A stretch of DNA of 64,000 bases from contig CAJHNH020000236.1 of assembly GCA_905116865.2 (NCBI GenBank), positions 131,501 to 195,500 of the forward strand. Direction: 5' to 3'. The DNA is from Candidula unifasciata. Its lineage: Eukaryota; Mollusca; Gastropoda; Stylommatophora; Geomitridae. Under the pieces are notes generated by a model that saw only the letters and a list, made by a program, of their open reading frames with translations, did not search any database and was not told where the DNA came from. Positions 22,630-34,194 of this stretch are shown in pieces (the stretch's first letter is position 1; the number at the start of each line of letters is the position of its first letter). The translations under genes were made by a program, and so were the position numbers.

Positions 22630-22760
22630 AGGGAATATGGCCGACTCTCAACACTCAGGGGAGGGGCGAGACGGACAAACAATCAGATTGGTAATGGTGC
22701 CATCAGAATTGGAACTTATGTGTACAAGCTTAGATCTGCAGTGTACAATTCTGTATATAC
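22630..22760 (+). pseudogene. LINE RNase H tail fragment
   Basis: GGCCGACTCTCAACACTCAG, then a GGTGCCATCAGAATTGGAAC block, matches 41980-42060, which in turn leads to a clear GTERLWECPEC tail. Only the part before the Cys motif is kept here. Confidence 0.55.
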
Positions 22761-23142
22761 TTATCGAATATAATTTTCTATTTTGTAAACCAGTGGTTCC
22801 CAGTTTGCTAAGACCTGCGGGCAAGTGCCGAGCATACGAACCCTATGTTGACCTGTGTATGTCAAGTAACTTGCCATAAATTAAAAATTCAGTCCTGTCA
22901 GGGGTTGTCGTGGGGGCCTCAGCACTCAGCATACTGGTTTGCCTAGCGTTTAGGAAGCGAATGCATGGGAGGGAGTGACAGAGGGGGACAGGGCGTGCTA
23001 CGTCACTGCCAGGAGGCCCATAATATTCTGTAGACGACTCAACTGCAAACCGCTTTTATTGTCGAAAGTCTGCAATAAACTCCGTACTTTTTAATAGTCA
23101 TACTAAAGAACTTATTGTGGTTTTCACATATTTAAGTAAATT

Positions 23143-23300
23143 AAAGGACCCTTTTCCACGCCTTCAAGCGTATTGGGCATATAGGGCTAGACCTATATTT
23201 TATTAAAACCAATCGGCACTTGGTGGGTGATTTTGTCAAAATCACGCCGGTCGCCTTGTCTTCCTAGGACACTACCTGGTACCCATCCAAGGTTGCATCT
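23143..23300 (-). repeat. SINE-1 body copy
   Basis: AAAGGACCCTTTTCCACGCC, ATAGGGCTAGACC, ACCAATCGGCAC and CTGGTACCCATCCAAGG in order. The head is missing. Confidence 0.85.
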
Positions 23301-24288
23301 TTTTTCAGCTCTACGATAATAAACGTATTATGGACAGTACTGGCACCTTTTTTATACCCTATGTGGGGGAACCGGCACTCTTTTTTTATGAAAAAAAAAC
23401 TGGGTTAAAATAACTGAATACAGAGGTAGGAAAAAGGTTTGATAGAAAAGGAAATATTAATAAGCAGAGAAAAAGGGAAGATTAAGCCAAAGAAGAAAAA
23501 AAATAAAGTAGAAGAATACGAGTATATCTAGGAGAGAGGATAGGAAATATCTTGCAGATGAGGAAGGAAGTATCAAACAGTGGAGGAAGAAAAGCAATCG
23601 AGCAGAAAAGGAACCTGATACAAATTTTGTAGAAAATATTGATAATAGAAACACAAAGTAATTACCTGCTGAATTATCTGGCAATCACATGCAGTGTAAA
23701 TGACACATGATAGTGATGATGTGTATGTGTTACTAATGATTAACTCTACTTACATTTCACTTCTGTCACCAGGCTGGCCAAACTTATAACTGCCAAAAGT
23801 AAGATTGGCCTCCATTTGTTTCTAGATCGACGATATGCAGCCATTGTTCCTCTCATTTTGACGCCCATCAACGCTGATATGAAAGTCATTATTCTTGGAT
23901 GCAATAGAACATTGCTAACCGTGGCATATTTTATCCCGTGGTGCGAAGTTCTTTCAGACAATATAACTCTGTAAGCGACAACATCAGTGTCTTATCAACC
24001 ACGTTTGCGACACGCCGAAGTTATGAGTAATCTACAGAAATAACAAACTCAGTAATAACTAATGTGTTTCTGTGAGTTATCTGTAGTTTTTATCTTGGGT
24101 TTTCCTTGCAGCTTCCAAATATCACCTGTGCAGAACGGAAGATGAAAGAAAACTGGCATTGTTCTTGGAGAAAACCCCGATCAAATGTGTGTAGTGCTGT
24201 AGTCTGCTTTTGCTTAGATTGTAAAGGTTAAAGGTTGCTGCATTTATTGGTTTACAAATTGTAAATTTTTTACAATGTGGCTAGTTGA
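23301..24288. other. No gene recognised
   Basis: AT-rich. Open stretches at 23457-23684 and 23746-23961 (minus) have no recognisable domain. Confidence 0.5.
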
Positions 24289-24342
24289 TTTTGAGTCCCA
24301 TATTTTGCTGAAGCTTTCAAAAGTTGATTTTGCCTTGCCAGA
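24289..24342 (+). repeat. 54-bp dispersed repeat (pair with 25111-25167)
   Basis: GCTTTCAAAAGTTGATTTT flanked by similar bases on both sides occurs here and about 825 bp downstream. The first copy was later hit by a SINE-3 insertion immediately after it. Confidence 0.7.
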
Positions 24343-24355
24343 TACCTGTCCTGGT

Positions 24356-24443
24356 CTCCTCATCCACATGGTGGCACGTTGTGTCATCGGGTGTTTATCG
24401 CTTGTGTGATGTCCTAGTGGGGTAGAAAGTCACTCACTCACTC
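24356..24443 (+). repeat. SINE-3, 5'-truncated, with 12-bp TSD
   Basis: ACCTGTCCTGGT at 24344-24355 and 24444-24455 flanks an 88-bp 3' piece of SINE-3 (CTCATCCACATGGTGGCAC, TCGGGTGTTTATCGCTTGTG, GTGGGGTA) ending in a (CACT)n tail. Confidence 0.9.
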
Positions 24444-24590
24444 ACCTGTCCTGGTGTAAAGTTACTATATAATATCATCTAATTTCCACACTGTAAAACC
24501 AATACTTAGAAACGCTAATAATATTGTACAAGAAATGCAACTGTTTTTTTTAATGAAACTTAGATTAATTAAACATACATTTAAAACAAT

Positions 24591-24848
24591 GGGAGTCACC
24601 TTGGAGTAGCGGCTAGACGCTAGCCTGCAGATCGGAAGGTAGAAGGTTCGCTCGCTGACAGGGACTGACTTTTTTTCAGAAATGACCTTTGACTCCCAGG
24701 TCGCCCAGCCAGGAGCAGTTCTGGAAAGTAAAGGCAGCCGACGTGGTGCTGACCACATTACCCATCATGTGCGGATTGGTCTATAAAAATACAAGTCTAG
24801 CCCTATATGTCCAATACGCCTAAAGGACTGGAAGGGGTCCTGTAATTT
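24591..24848 (+). repeat. SINE-1 with head A, full copy with 14-bp TSD
   Basis: The flanks are ACATTTAAAACAAT (24577-24590) and ACATTTAGAACAAT (24849-24862). The head has GGAGTAGCGGCTAGACGC (A box) and AGAAGGTTCGCTCGC (B-box-like). Then come CCTTTGACTCCCAGGTCG, GTAAAGGCAGCC, GCGGATTGGTCTATA, TCTAGCCCTATATG and a short TTTAC end. Confidence 0.92.
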
Positions 24849-25189
24849 ACATTTAGAACAATAATAAAGGTTGGAGGGTTGACTTCATTGCAATATGATT
24901 GTCCCATCTGGCTGTCTCTTCGTTGAGCGATTCGCCTGCTGCGGAGAACGTCGTACAAAGCACTAACTCCCTAGATCAAGCTGCAGTCCTAGGAAAAGGG
25001 GGCGGGGCGGTCATATGTGAAACAAACGATAAAGTCTGAAAACGAACTGACGATCTTCAGAGACTGAGGAAGGTATCTCGACCACTTTGCCACGGAGATA
25101 GGATAAACTATAATTTTGAGTCCTATATTTTGTTCAAGCTTTCAAAAGTTGATTTTACCTTGCCAGAATGAAACATGAGTGTTTTCCGT

Positions 25190-25320
25190 CCAACAGTTTG
25201 ACATGATGGCATGGAGAATCATAAAGGTATGGAAGATCATCTGTGTCAAGAGTTTACTGAAAGTATACGAGACAGAAGGCTGTGTAGAGACATGACTACC
25301 AAATACTCACGGCATAGACT
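25190..25320 (+). pseudogene. LINE RT C-terminal tail fragment
   Basis: Nucleotide-level match to 4145-4258: CATCTGTGTCA.GAGTT, GAAA.TA.ACGAGACAGAAGG and CACGGCAT.GACTTTAA. Encodes the TRDRRLW region with indels. Confidence 0.7.
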
Positions 25321-25539
25321 TTAAGAAGAAGATTACTGTTACTTGTATATTTTTTTCTCCAGGGTGGCATCTGCTTGATCTTGATTTATTGAGTGTATTT
25401 GTCTTCTTCATCTGGTATTGATGTATTCAGTGTATTTGTCTTTTCATGGCTTATCTGTAACTCCATTTTGTGTGCTATATTTGTTCAATCATAACTCAAT
25501 CGCAAGACTGTGGTTTTCAAATGTTGCAAGCGAGACCTG

Positions 25540-25800
25540 AATAATATAGGTATTGAGTTGGATTCAAGGGAACAGCATGTCATGGACCGTGCTGCATGGA
25601 CTGGGGAAATAAGGAAGGGAATGAGGACAAACTGAGGAAATGATTGCAATGCGCAACGAGTCTGTAAGGAGCACATTAAATATTCGCGATGGCAACAAAG
25701 GTCCTGAAATCCCAGGCTCTTATTGCGAATGACTTTTCTTAACGCCAACTGGTCTTGGTACTCACACCCGCCATCGTCATAGGCTGTGATGCCAATGCCT
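25540..25800 (+). pseudogene. LINE C-terminal tail with C2H2 finger remnant
   Basis: Reads MDRAAWTGEIRKGMRT, then after frameshifts a C..C...THTRHRH-like finger around 25715-25770. A related copy lies at 44150-44400 in POLD2 intron 5. It is the same class as the outer LINE at 17253-18154. Confidence 0.6.
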
Positions 25801-26319
25801 CCACATAGTTCAATATAACACCATCGTCGGGAAAGATGTCAACATTGCCTCGCTAGTTAGAATCTCGCGGGTCTTTCCCTAAATCTGACATTTCCTTGTA
25901 TGTTATACAGGGGAAACCCCCACATGAGGCTGTCCTATCGAGACAGATTAAGACCTAAATTGATGGCAGAAATTAAACTTCGATAATTAATATTGACGAG
26001 ACATGCTACGAGAGGCAACAGACAGGAAAGGCATAGGGATAAATATCTCTATAGACAGGTTATGTGAATGAAGCGAGACAAAAACATTGACCTCCACCAT
26101 GATGCAGGGAATTTTATAAGATGGGGAAACCTTGAACGCCAGCGTTTATCAAGGGACGCATGTTGGTGATGATTATATATCAAAACTTGTAGTGTTGGAT
26201 TTGTTATAGCAACATGGCCAGATTTTGTACAGAAAGTTACTTTCACTACATCTGCCCATTGAAATGTTCATGCCTCGTCTAGTTTGCCAGTGTCTCTAGT
26301 ATATTTTATCCAAGTGTCC
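25801..26319. other. No gene recognised
   Basis: No clear repeat border or coding segment. Confidence 0.45.
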
Positions 26320-26560
26320 ATATTCAGGTTCTATGGCTTAGACGATGCCATCGTGCTTCGTAGTGCCATGGTGCGGAGGTCGATCCCACTTGCAGGCAAT
26401 TTGGCAGCAGACCGTTTGCAGTGGTTTCAACACTGGTAACGAGAGCCGACCGTTTAGTAGCAATGGCAAGCTACTGTGTGTAAATTTGTCCAGAAAAACC
26501 ACATCAGCGGGGGAAAAAAGCTAGGGTTGGTTCTGCAACATCCTGTAAAGAATTCACAAC
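26320..26560 (+). repeat. tRNA-headed SINE-6 (V-like), full or nearly full
   Basis: A box in CTATGGCTTAGACGATG and B box in GCGGAGGTCGATCCC, then a body with GAGAGCCGACCGTTTAG, AGCAATGGCAAGCTACTG, and GGGTTGGTTCTGCAACATCC near the 3' end. Related copies are at 28370-28590 (minus), 27280-27430 (minus) and 42225-42400 (plus). Confidence 0.75.
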
Positions 26561-26909
26561 TAGCTATATCCATCTTCGCACTTGTTGACCCCTACCAAGA
26601 ATAATGCGACTGGGTCGCCCACTGGCTGGCCTGTAGACGGCCTCGTTGTCGGTGGGAACAGTATTTGGCTACGTATTTGTCTCAGCATTTGTCTCCTACG
26701 ATCTCATCAGCACTGGAAAAGTCCTTTTGAGGGCTTTTTTTTGGTGGCAAGCAATGTTAAGCCAGTTTAGATGCGGCACATAATCTAGTCACAATTATAA
26801 GCTCCCCGTTGGAGGATGCTGGTTGAAAGTGACGATTTTTTTCTTACTCAGAATCGGATAGGATCTCTCGTTACTGTTATTTTTAAACCACCGCATGTTA
26901 AATAGCCAA

Positions 26910-27150
26910 TCAATTGTTCCCCTCCAGGATTGCTGCCCAGTCGATGTCGTGTGGCGTTAGTATCATGACTATCCACAACCTTCTGGCCCATGTACTTTCA
27001 ATCAATTCTGACACAGAAGATCTTCCAGGCCGTGTGGCGTTGGTAGTCATGTCTGTCCACAACCTTTTGCCCCATGTACTTAAAATCAGTTCTGACACAG
27101 ATGATTTTTCCATGCCACGTGGCGTTGGTAGTCATGACTTTTCACAACCT
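26910..27150 (-). pseudogene. LINE RT tail fragment duplicated in tandem (two-plus ~105-bp units)
   Basis: The minus strand encodes SSVSELI.STW..RLW.. twice. At DNA level, CGTGTGGCGTT, TCCACAACCTTCTGGCCC and TTCTGACACAGA recur at about 105-bp spacing, with a partial third unit. The tandem repeat arose inside the LINE tail. Confidence 0.75.
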
Positions 27151-27279
27151 TCAAAATAATATTTCACTAATCGTCGAAATGTCCATGATTTACTTTCGTA
27201 TATGGAGACAGGATTTCTATAGCTCTTGAACCAGTGACTCATCAATCAATCAGGTGCCGCCTCCACAATAAAGACAAAA

Positions 27280-27430
27280 ACGTTTCTTCTTCTTAAACAA
27301 ACGTATTTTAAAAGTTAGTCCTTTACAAGACGTTGCACAACCAGCCCCAGCATTTTTTGTGTGTTTGGCTGTTGTGGTTTTTCGAGGCAAATTTAATGTT
27401 CAGTAGTCTACCATTGCTTCTTAACACACT
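27280..27430 (-). repeat. SINE-6 body fragment
   Basis: Plus strand: CTTTACAAGACGTTGCACAA, then AGGCAAATTTAATGTTCAGT and CTACCATTGCTTCTTAA. Resembles the complement of the SINE-6 body and 3' end. Confidence 0.55.
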
Positions 27431-27469
27431 AAACTCCTAACATACAATGTCTCTTGTCCTGGCTGTACA

Positions 27470-27665
27470 CTCAATCCGACTGATATTCGTTCATCTCTTG
27501 ATGTTGTCCTCCCGTTTGTATCTTTGTCTACCTCTTGCTCACATGTCCTCGACCTTTTCCCCCAGTATGGTTTTTGAAAACGTTTTATGTCTTTGAATAG
27601 GGCAAAATATTCACATTGTCTCTGTTTTTACTTTCTTTCGGTAATTCTCTTTTCATCCACAGTCT
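27470..27665 (-). pseudogene. LINE RT C-terminal tail fragment
   Basis: The minus strand reads VDEKRITERK, then CEYFALFKDIKRFQKPYW, GKRSRTCEQEVDKDT and SRDERISVGL. This is a decayed form of the YFGHIKRH...GKR.RGR...W tail. Confidence 0.55.
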
Positions 27666-28098
27666 TTCCAGAAGCTCTGTATTTGATTGCTTATGTGACT
27701 AAGGAGCCAAAAATCGGATGGGTGTCGAGAAGCGGCAATTGCTAGAAATCCTTCTCAGCTGTAAACCGCTGCTGTACTAGGGTGGCACCCGACGGTTATG
27801 GAGTAACCAGCTGTCGAATGAGGGCGGGCGTGTGTTATTATTGCACGACAGCGTTTAACATGGGCGAAGTATTTCTGTTTAACAGGCATGTCATTGTTTC
27901 TGAGCCAGTTTTTCTTAGATGATAAAATCTTGTAAAAACGACAGTACGTTTTTTCTTCTTAAACCAAGGTATTCTAAGAGACACAAATGGTACACATTGC
28001 GATATCCTTCCTGTAAAATCAAGTCGCACTTTTGCTTAACGACACAAGTAGGGCTTCAAAGACCACCCAGATATTGGTCTAATGATAAAAGCGAGTTA

Positions 28099-28099
<1 letters not shown>

Positions 28100-28132
<33 letters not shown>
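28100..28132 (+). repeat. Poly-C tract
   Basis: About 33 consecutive C residues. Confidence 0.95.
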
Positions 28133-28134
<2 letters not shown>

Positions 28135-28369
28135 AGCATAAGCTAATTATTACAGATAACGCATCGCAAGATGTTATTTGAAAAACAAAATACGTAATAC
28201 GGTGCACGGGGAATGTTTATCAGGGAGAAACTTTTTTGATAATTACCTACTCCCTCTAGAATTACATTCTGAAAAATTAACACCATATGACCTCAAGAGC
28301 CACTATTCGGGTGAGAATCCAGCATCAGCAAATCATAGAAACATCGTACAAAAGTGTTAAAGTTAGTTG

Positions 28370-28590
28370 CGTAAATTTTACAGAACCAACCCCAGTATTT
28401 ATTTTTACTTGGCTGATGTTGTTTCTTTAGGCAAATTTACGTCCAGTAGTTTGCCATTGCCATCTGGACGGTCGGCTTCTCGATCCCACTGTCAAAACCG
28501 GGGCAAGGTCCTGCAGCTGGGATCGAACCCAACACCCTATCATTACGAAGCGCGTTCGCAACGCCTAAGCCTTCTGCAGTGTAACACGTT
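28370..28590 (-). repeat. SINE-6 with head B-like tRNA module
   Basis: On the minus strand the head GAAGGCTTAGGCGTTGCGAA (A box) and GTTGGGTTCGATCCC (B box) precede a V-like body (GGGATCGAGAAGCCGACCG, GGCAATGGCAAACTACTGG). The head resembles that of the SINE-1 copy at 7361-7642, but the body is that of SINE-6. Confidence 0.75.
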
Positions 28591-28649
28591 TATACTAAAC
28601 CATCCGACGGTTGCAAAGTGAGCTGTAGTCTAATGTAGGTGGGTAGGGG

Positions 28650-28850
28650 AGAAAGGGTCTGGCTGACTGACTGGCTTTCTACCCCACCAGGACATCACAC
28701 AAGCGATAAACACCCGATGTCACAAAGTGCCACCATTTGGGTGAAGATCACCGTGGAGAGGTCCCAGAAACCGCATTCAGCCTTTAGGCCATATTTATGG
28801 CCAGGCTATATTGCGGCCCCTGGAAAGAGCCACCAAAGTAGGGCTTCAAA
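28650..28850 (-). repeat. SINE-3 copy
   Basis: CTACCCCACCAGGACATCAC, AAGCGATAAACACCCGATG, GAGAGGTCCCAGAAACCGC, GGCCATATTTATGGCCAG and AGTAGGGCTTCAAAT. The 3' tail on the minus strand is a short (AGTC)n. Confidence 0.85.
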
Positions 28851-29333
28851 TAACAAAAATTTTCATCCTAAAAAGGACGGAAAGTTATAACATACAGAGC
28901 AAGAGAAAGGGTGTGGTTAACATGTTCATTAATTCTTCAGGGCGAAGCACCATTATCTGAGACCAAAATTTGCATGGATGTGTATTCGTGATGCCACAAA
29001 TTATGATAGCCTTTTTAGTATATTTTATACTGGTTATAACTTCTAAGTACTCCCTTTATTACCACATGTGATTTCTTTACTGCTCTGTAAACTATCGGAT
29101 AATTATTCCTTAATATGTAATGGTAAATTAAAACACAGAGAGAAAATTCCCCTCTACATTTTCACCATTTAGAAACAAAATGTAGTTAAAATCTTGTGTG
29201 CCCTAAGGTGAACAAACGGTGGGGGCGGGGGGGGGGGGGGTCTTTTACTTTAACTTATTTTAGGGAAAGCCGCCTTGGTTTAGTAGCTAGACGCTCGCTT
29301 GCCCATGCAAAGGTTGCGAGTTCAGGTCCTGAG

Positions 29334-29366
<33 letters not shown>

Positions 29367-29689
29367 CACACACCACCTACTGCTTGTGAGAATATAATTT
29401 ATACTACTTCCACTTCTATTAGTTTGATTTAGACAAACACATTACAAAAATATTAAACAAAGTAATTAAGAATGAAATATACACTGTCTTTTAAGGAAGG
29501 CGAGCTCTGTGTGTTTTTTCTTCTTCTTTCTAAGCATCAGTAGCGGCGCCTTTTTGTGTCCTAGTAGGACTATACCACTAACGAAGATTAACGAACAAAA
29601 TTAAAAACATTTCATTTTCAGTATTCTAGTGTCTGGGGTGCATTTTTCAAATCATATCATGGGGATGTGTGCTGGCTAGCTATACCTCT
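28851..29689. other. SINE-1 head fragment and TA/CA microsatellite; otherwise nothing seen
   Basis: 29267-29333 is a lone SINE-1 head A (GGTTTAGTAGCTAGACGC, then GGTTGCGAGTTCAGGTCC) that runs straight into (TA)n(CA)n at 29334-29366. The rest shows no recognisable feature. Confidence 0.55.
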
Positions 29690-29905
29690 ATATTAGTATC
29701 GGACAATAAAACTATACGTAAAAAGGCTAAAGGGTATATTTCACGTGAGTATTGCATCGGGCATATGACGCTAGACTCATGTGTTTATAGACCAATAGGT
29801 ATTCTGTGGCAGATATGGTTAACATCACGCCGGTCACGTTTACTTCTCAGAACAACACCTGGTGTCCATTTTAGTCAGGGTCGTCCGAGGTGTCAACGCC
29901 TTGTT
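29690..29905 (-). repeat. SINE-1 body copy, diverged
   Basis: Plus strand: AAAGGGTATATTTCACG, GGGCATATGACGCTAGAC, TATAGACCAATAGG, CATCACGCCGGTC and CACCTGGTGTCCATTTTAG in SINE-1 order. Confidence 0.65.
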
Positions 29906-29946
29906 TTTTTTTTTTTGTTTTTTTTTTTCATTTGACTAAGTGCGGA

Positions 29947-30262
29947 TTCTTCTTCTTCTTCTTTAGCGTTCACTGTCTGTAAAATCTGGCGGAAAGTTTT
30001 GGTTGCTTATCCATTTCTCGGCTGTAGTCTTGTTCTAGAACCTAAGTCCTGTGTGCACATCCGTTTTACAGAAATCGCTTACTTGGGTGTAGACTGTTGG
30101 TTCCTGGCCACTCAGCTGATGCACTCCAACTTCGATGGAAACATCACTAATTTAACTCTTACTACATGCTAGTTAGGGGGCAGTCGGTCTATATTCTCCC
30201 CCCCTCCCCCAACCTTCCGTCACTATGGGGCCCAGAAACCCACACGGGAAAACGCGGATTCG
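29947..30262 (-). repeat. SINE-2 copy
   Basis: Starts with (CTT)n and AGCGTTCACTGTCTGTAAAA. Then GTAGTCTTGTTCTAGAACC, AGACTGTTGGTTCCTGGCC, TTAACTCTTACTACATGC and ACTATGGGGCCCAGAAACCC. A C-rich tract is inserted near 30200. Confidence 0.85.
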
Positions 30263-31486
30263 AATCGAAGACCTTGGGGTAGGCAGGCGACAGTTGCTAT
30301 GTTACGCGACTCCTAACAAAATCATGGATGCGCACAAAACTACAGTTAAAACAATGGAGATATCCTTATAATCACTTGACAGTGGCCTGCACTGAACAGT
30401 ATAATAAACAGAACAGAAACAAATGCAAAATATATCAAAACGATAGCCATACACACGTCTCCCTAATGTCGTTTCGCAAAAGTAAGTCTCTGAATCACCA
30501 ACAGCGTGTTTAGTTATCCACTTTATTATACACAAGTTGGTTAGTTATAATTTACTTTACACGAGGTCCTTGTTAACGTAAGCTTTCGTATTCACTCGCT
30601 GACACTGCATAGTTCAGGCTTGAAGAATGCAACTGCTGCTGACACTGCGGTATGTTCAGCGTCAGACGCCAGTGATTCGCTCACGTTTTCACCTTCATTG
30701 AGATCACCTAACAGCCCACAGGTGTGAACCAGGAACCACGGTATAGCTCTCGCTGCAAACTTGTGATGCTATATTTTAGACAGGCTGCACTTTTGGCTAT
30801 TTTAAAAAAAAAACTGTTTATTAGACATACTGTTAGTTTTGTTTACAACTGTGACTGTTTGATTACATAATGTGAAGATGTGGAATTATGGGGAGAGAAA
30901 GGGGGACATTGCCTTTGGAACAATTCACCCTAGGTTTGCTGCAAATGCTAAATATAACAGCTCTACTATAATAAGTAAACGAAAGAATCCGTTTCCATGC
31001 ACTGTGACGTATTGGGTATAGTTTGCTATCCAGAAGTGCTTGAACCATAGGGGCAAGCTCCTTGACAAACACTAATAGTTTTGTAGAAGACTGAAGTCCC
31101 TTTTAACCAATGCATAGAAATACTCTCCAAACGTATATATTTATACATTTCCTATTATTTAAAGATTTTTTTCCCTATTCAGCACACTTATAAAGCAATT
31201 TTAAAAATAATAATAAAATACTTTCAGAGTATTTGAATATAAAATCAAAACAGGACCTATTAGCCCACTTACTAATTTATCGGGGGGGGGGGGGAGGGCC
31301 TCTTGCAGCACAGCCCTTTAGTCGGCCGCACTTATTTGTGTGCCTAAAAAAGTGTGAGCTCCCCTCCCCCCCCCCCCCCCCTCTTTCTCATGTTTTCTTA
31401 AAACGGCTTCATACTGCATATTCTTTAAGGTGTCAGCTAACTCCTAACTGCATCCCTGATGCCTACATCATTATGATCTGTCTGAG
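30263..31486. other. No gene recognised; G and C tracts
   Basis: Contains a G tract at 31282-31294 and a C tract at 31366-31382. No convincing domain in the short open stretches. Confidence 0.5.
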
Positions 31487-31825
31487 CTATGGAAAAAAGC
31501 CTTCCCTTTCTCCTTGTCCGATGTCACACGCACACCATCGTCTATAAATTGTTCCCACTGTCATAGGCCAATCTTTTCTTTGCATCTGCCTTTGCAGGTT
31601 CCAGAATTTCCCCAATGTTTCATCGCCTACCATATCATTTACAAAAGTTTCCCACTTTGTTCTTTTGGTCTCTGCAGCACAGTGCTTGAAAACCTCCACC
31701 TTATCTTTTTAACATTCTTTATTTCTTCTCGCGAGCTTGAGGGTGTCTGTCGTACCTTCTTTAGCTGCTTCACTGTGACTCTCTTTGCCTTCCACGCCTG
31801 TTCTACTTCTGAGGTCCATCATGTG
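31487..31825 (-). pseudogene. I-like LINE linker fragment
   Basis: Across one frameshift the minus strand reads EVEQAWKAKRVTVKQLKKVR, then CAAETKRTKWETFVNDM and LGKFWNLQRQMQRK. This lines up with the WWNEVVNMAWLEKRKAVK...AKWNEFCKSV...FWRLQRSM segment of the intact LINE at 54333-57590, and it is a relative rather than the same family. Confidence 0.65.
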
Positions 31826-31883
31826 GGCTGAAGAAAATTAGTTCTGCACTAAGTCCTTTTTGGAAAAGCAATACGGACGTTTG

Positions 31884-31985
31884 CTAGTGGTACCATTAGT
31901 ATCGGAACTCTTCGCTGGCTGCTGAAGATGGGGACGGAGCGTTTATGGGAATGCCCCGAGTGCTGTGATATCGGTTTCTGAATAA
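31884..31985 (+). pseudogene. I-like LINE extreme C-terminus
   Basis: Reads ISIGTLRWLLKMGTERLWEC, then PECCDIGF and stop. The LWECPEC motif corresponds to LWTCPEC at the end of the intact element. It lies on the opposite strand to the linker fragment next to it. Confidence 0.7.
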
Positions 31986-33320
31986 AATCAATCAATCTTA
32001 AATCGACACGCCTAGCGCTAGCTCCGTACACTTCTATCATCAATCAGTACTCAGTGCGTGTTGTGGTCAATGTATTCTTCTTCTTCGTTCGCCCTTTAAA
32101 GTGGTTGGCACACTGTGTTGTTAAGCTAGGTTGCGATATCTGCGCCTTCCAATCCACCACATTTTAGTCGCTTTTTAACGATATGCCTGTTTAGGGATAG
32201 TGTACCCATTCCCTTCGCCCCCCTCCCCACTTTTTTCTGTAGCAGCATTTACCTGGGACGGATTTTACCTTGGTCTCTGAAGGTGAAATCCCAAGTCCTC
32301 ACAAGCATGCATTAACTAACTGCTTTCCCACCACCCGCAGGCCAGTCTGTTTTATGTTTACTATACAGCGATAAACATATCATTTCAAGGATGCCGCCTG
32401 CATCTTTCCCAACAGTCAGTTCCCTTCTAATTGCGAACAGACATCGTTAGCATGCCTGCTCTCGGTGCCAGATCTACACACAACTCTTACCACCTGCCTC
32501 GGCTTAATTATGATGAAAATATTGCTCATTACACTTAGGAATGTTTGTAGCTAATAGGATTATGTGACGAGATATAATTCTGCCAGGTTTTTAGCGTGAG
32601 TATACCAAACGCTATTGCGTGTGCACTTTTAACATATTTCTCATGAGCCGTTGTGGTTGCAGGACCGTGATCATGTTTCTGTAGGTGTCAAGGCTGTAGG
32701 GCTCAACGCTGGCAGCCTTTCCACAGAGTCCCTAAACATGGCGAACGCTTCAATCAGCGCAATTTTCTCTCGGTATATGTGAATTCCTTCCTGGTACCGA
32801 AATTGTACTCTCCGCTGTTTTCTGAACTTGGAGAAATCAAAATGACATCTACAAGATCTCCCCGTGGAAATTTGTAATCAGACAACGGTTTGGAGAAAGG
32901 AAAGTGCATACCTATTTGATGTCAATAGTTTCAAGCCCTTCAACTAGCAGTGGTTCTTATGCAGACTTCAGAATGTCTGCCGTAATACTCAGAAGGATAA
33001 ACTAGACACTGGCGATGTCATAATGAACTGTGGATCATCCATGGAACGAAAACAGGAAAGGCATGTCAATCCCACACTTTCTGGGCAATGGGCGCATTGG
33101 TAGCAGTTTTCTCTTTGATTATCCACAGCACCAACTTATCAGGACCCTCGCCGGTGCAACGGAGTTCGTGCACTGCGCTGAGATTCTTCAGAAGCTGACA
33201 GGCCTAGGTCTTTAAATATGACAGCGGTGGGAAAGGGGGGGGGGAGATTACTTATGACAGATTACAGGCGATTGACAGTCACCAGAGCAACCACATTGTT
33301 ACTTGATTGCTTATCTGAAT
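31986..33320. other. No gene recognised; one SINE tail fragment
   Basis: 33140-33205 (GGACCCTCGCCGGTGCAACG, then GAGATTCTTCAGAAG) matches 52905-52960, the 3' part of a tRNA-headed repeat. Nothing else recognised. Confidence 0.45.
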
Positions 33321-33605
33321 GATGTAATCGTGTTGTGCCTGTTTACAGCAATAGTTGTGATATTCCTAATGTAATTGTGCTGTGCATGTTTACAGCAATA
33401 GTTGTGATATTCCTAATGTAATTGTGTTGTGCCTGTTTACATCAATAGTTGTGATTTTCCTAATGTAATTGTGCTGTGCCTGTTTACATCAATAGTTGTG
33501 ATATTCCTAATGTAATCGTGTTGTGCCTGTTTACAGCAATAGTTGTGATATTCCTAATGTAATTGTGCTGTGCCTGTTTACAGCAATAATTGTGATATTC
33601 CTAAT

Positions 33606-33901
33606 CTTCTTCTTCTTCTTCTTCTTCGCGTTCACCAGCTGTAAACTCTGGCGGAAGGTTCTGGTTGCTCGTCCACTACTGAACTGCAGTCCTGCTCCAG
33701 AACCTGAGTGTTGCGTGTGCATCAGTTTTACAGATCTCATTCTCTTGAATACAGACTGTTGGTTCCTTGCCTCTCCGGCAGATGCACTCCGACTTCAAAG
33801 GAAGCTCCCCAATTAGTCGACTCTTACGACATGCTTTTGGGGAGGCAGTGGGTCTATTCTTGTTTTCCCCACAATGGGGCCCCGGAACCCACACGGGGGC
33901 A
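33606..33901 (-). repeat. SINE-2 insertion in minisatellite, copy 1, 11-bp TSD
   Basis: Full SINE-2 starting with (CTT)7 on the plus strand. ATATTCCTAAT at 33595-33605 and 33902-33912 is the target-site duplication, itself part of a minisatellite unit. Confidence 0.93.
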
Positions 33902-34194
33902 ATATTCCTAATGTAATTGTGCTGTGCCTGTTTACAGCAATAATTGTGATATTCCTAATGTAATAGTGCTGTGCCTGTTTACAGCAATAATTGTGATATT
34001 CCTAATGTAATTGTGCTGTGCCTGTTTACATCAATAGTTGTGATATTCCTAATGTAATCGTGTTGTGCCTGTTTACAGCAATAGTTGTGATATTCCTAAT
34101 GTAATTGTGCTGTGCCTGTTTACAGCAATAATTGTGATATTCCTAATGTAATTGTGCTGTGCCTGTTTACAGCAATAATTGTGATATTCCTAAT

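Noticed and set aside
22791..22830. CAGTGGTTCCCAGTTTGCTA as a possible hAT end
   Set aside because: No matching inverted end or 8-bp duplication was found nearby.
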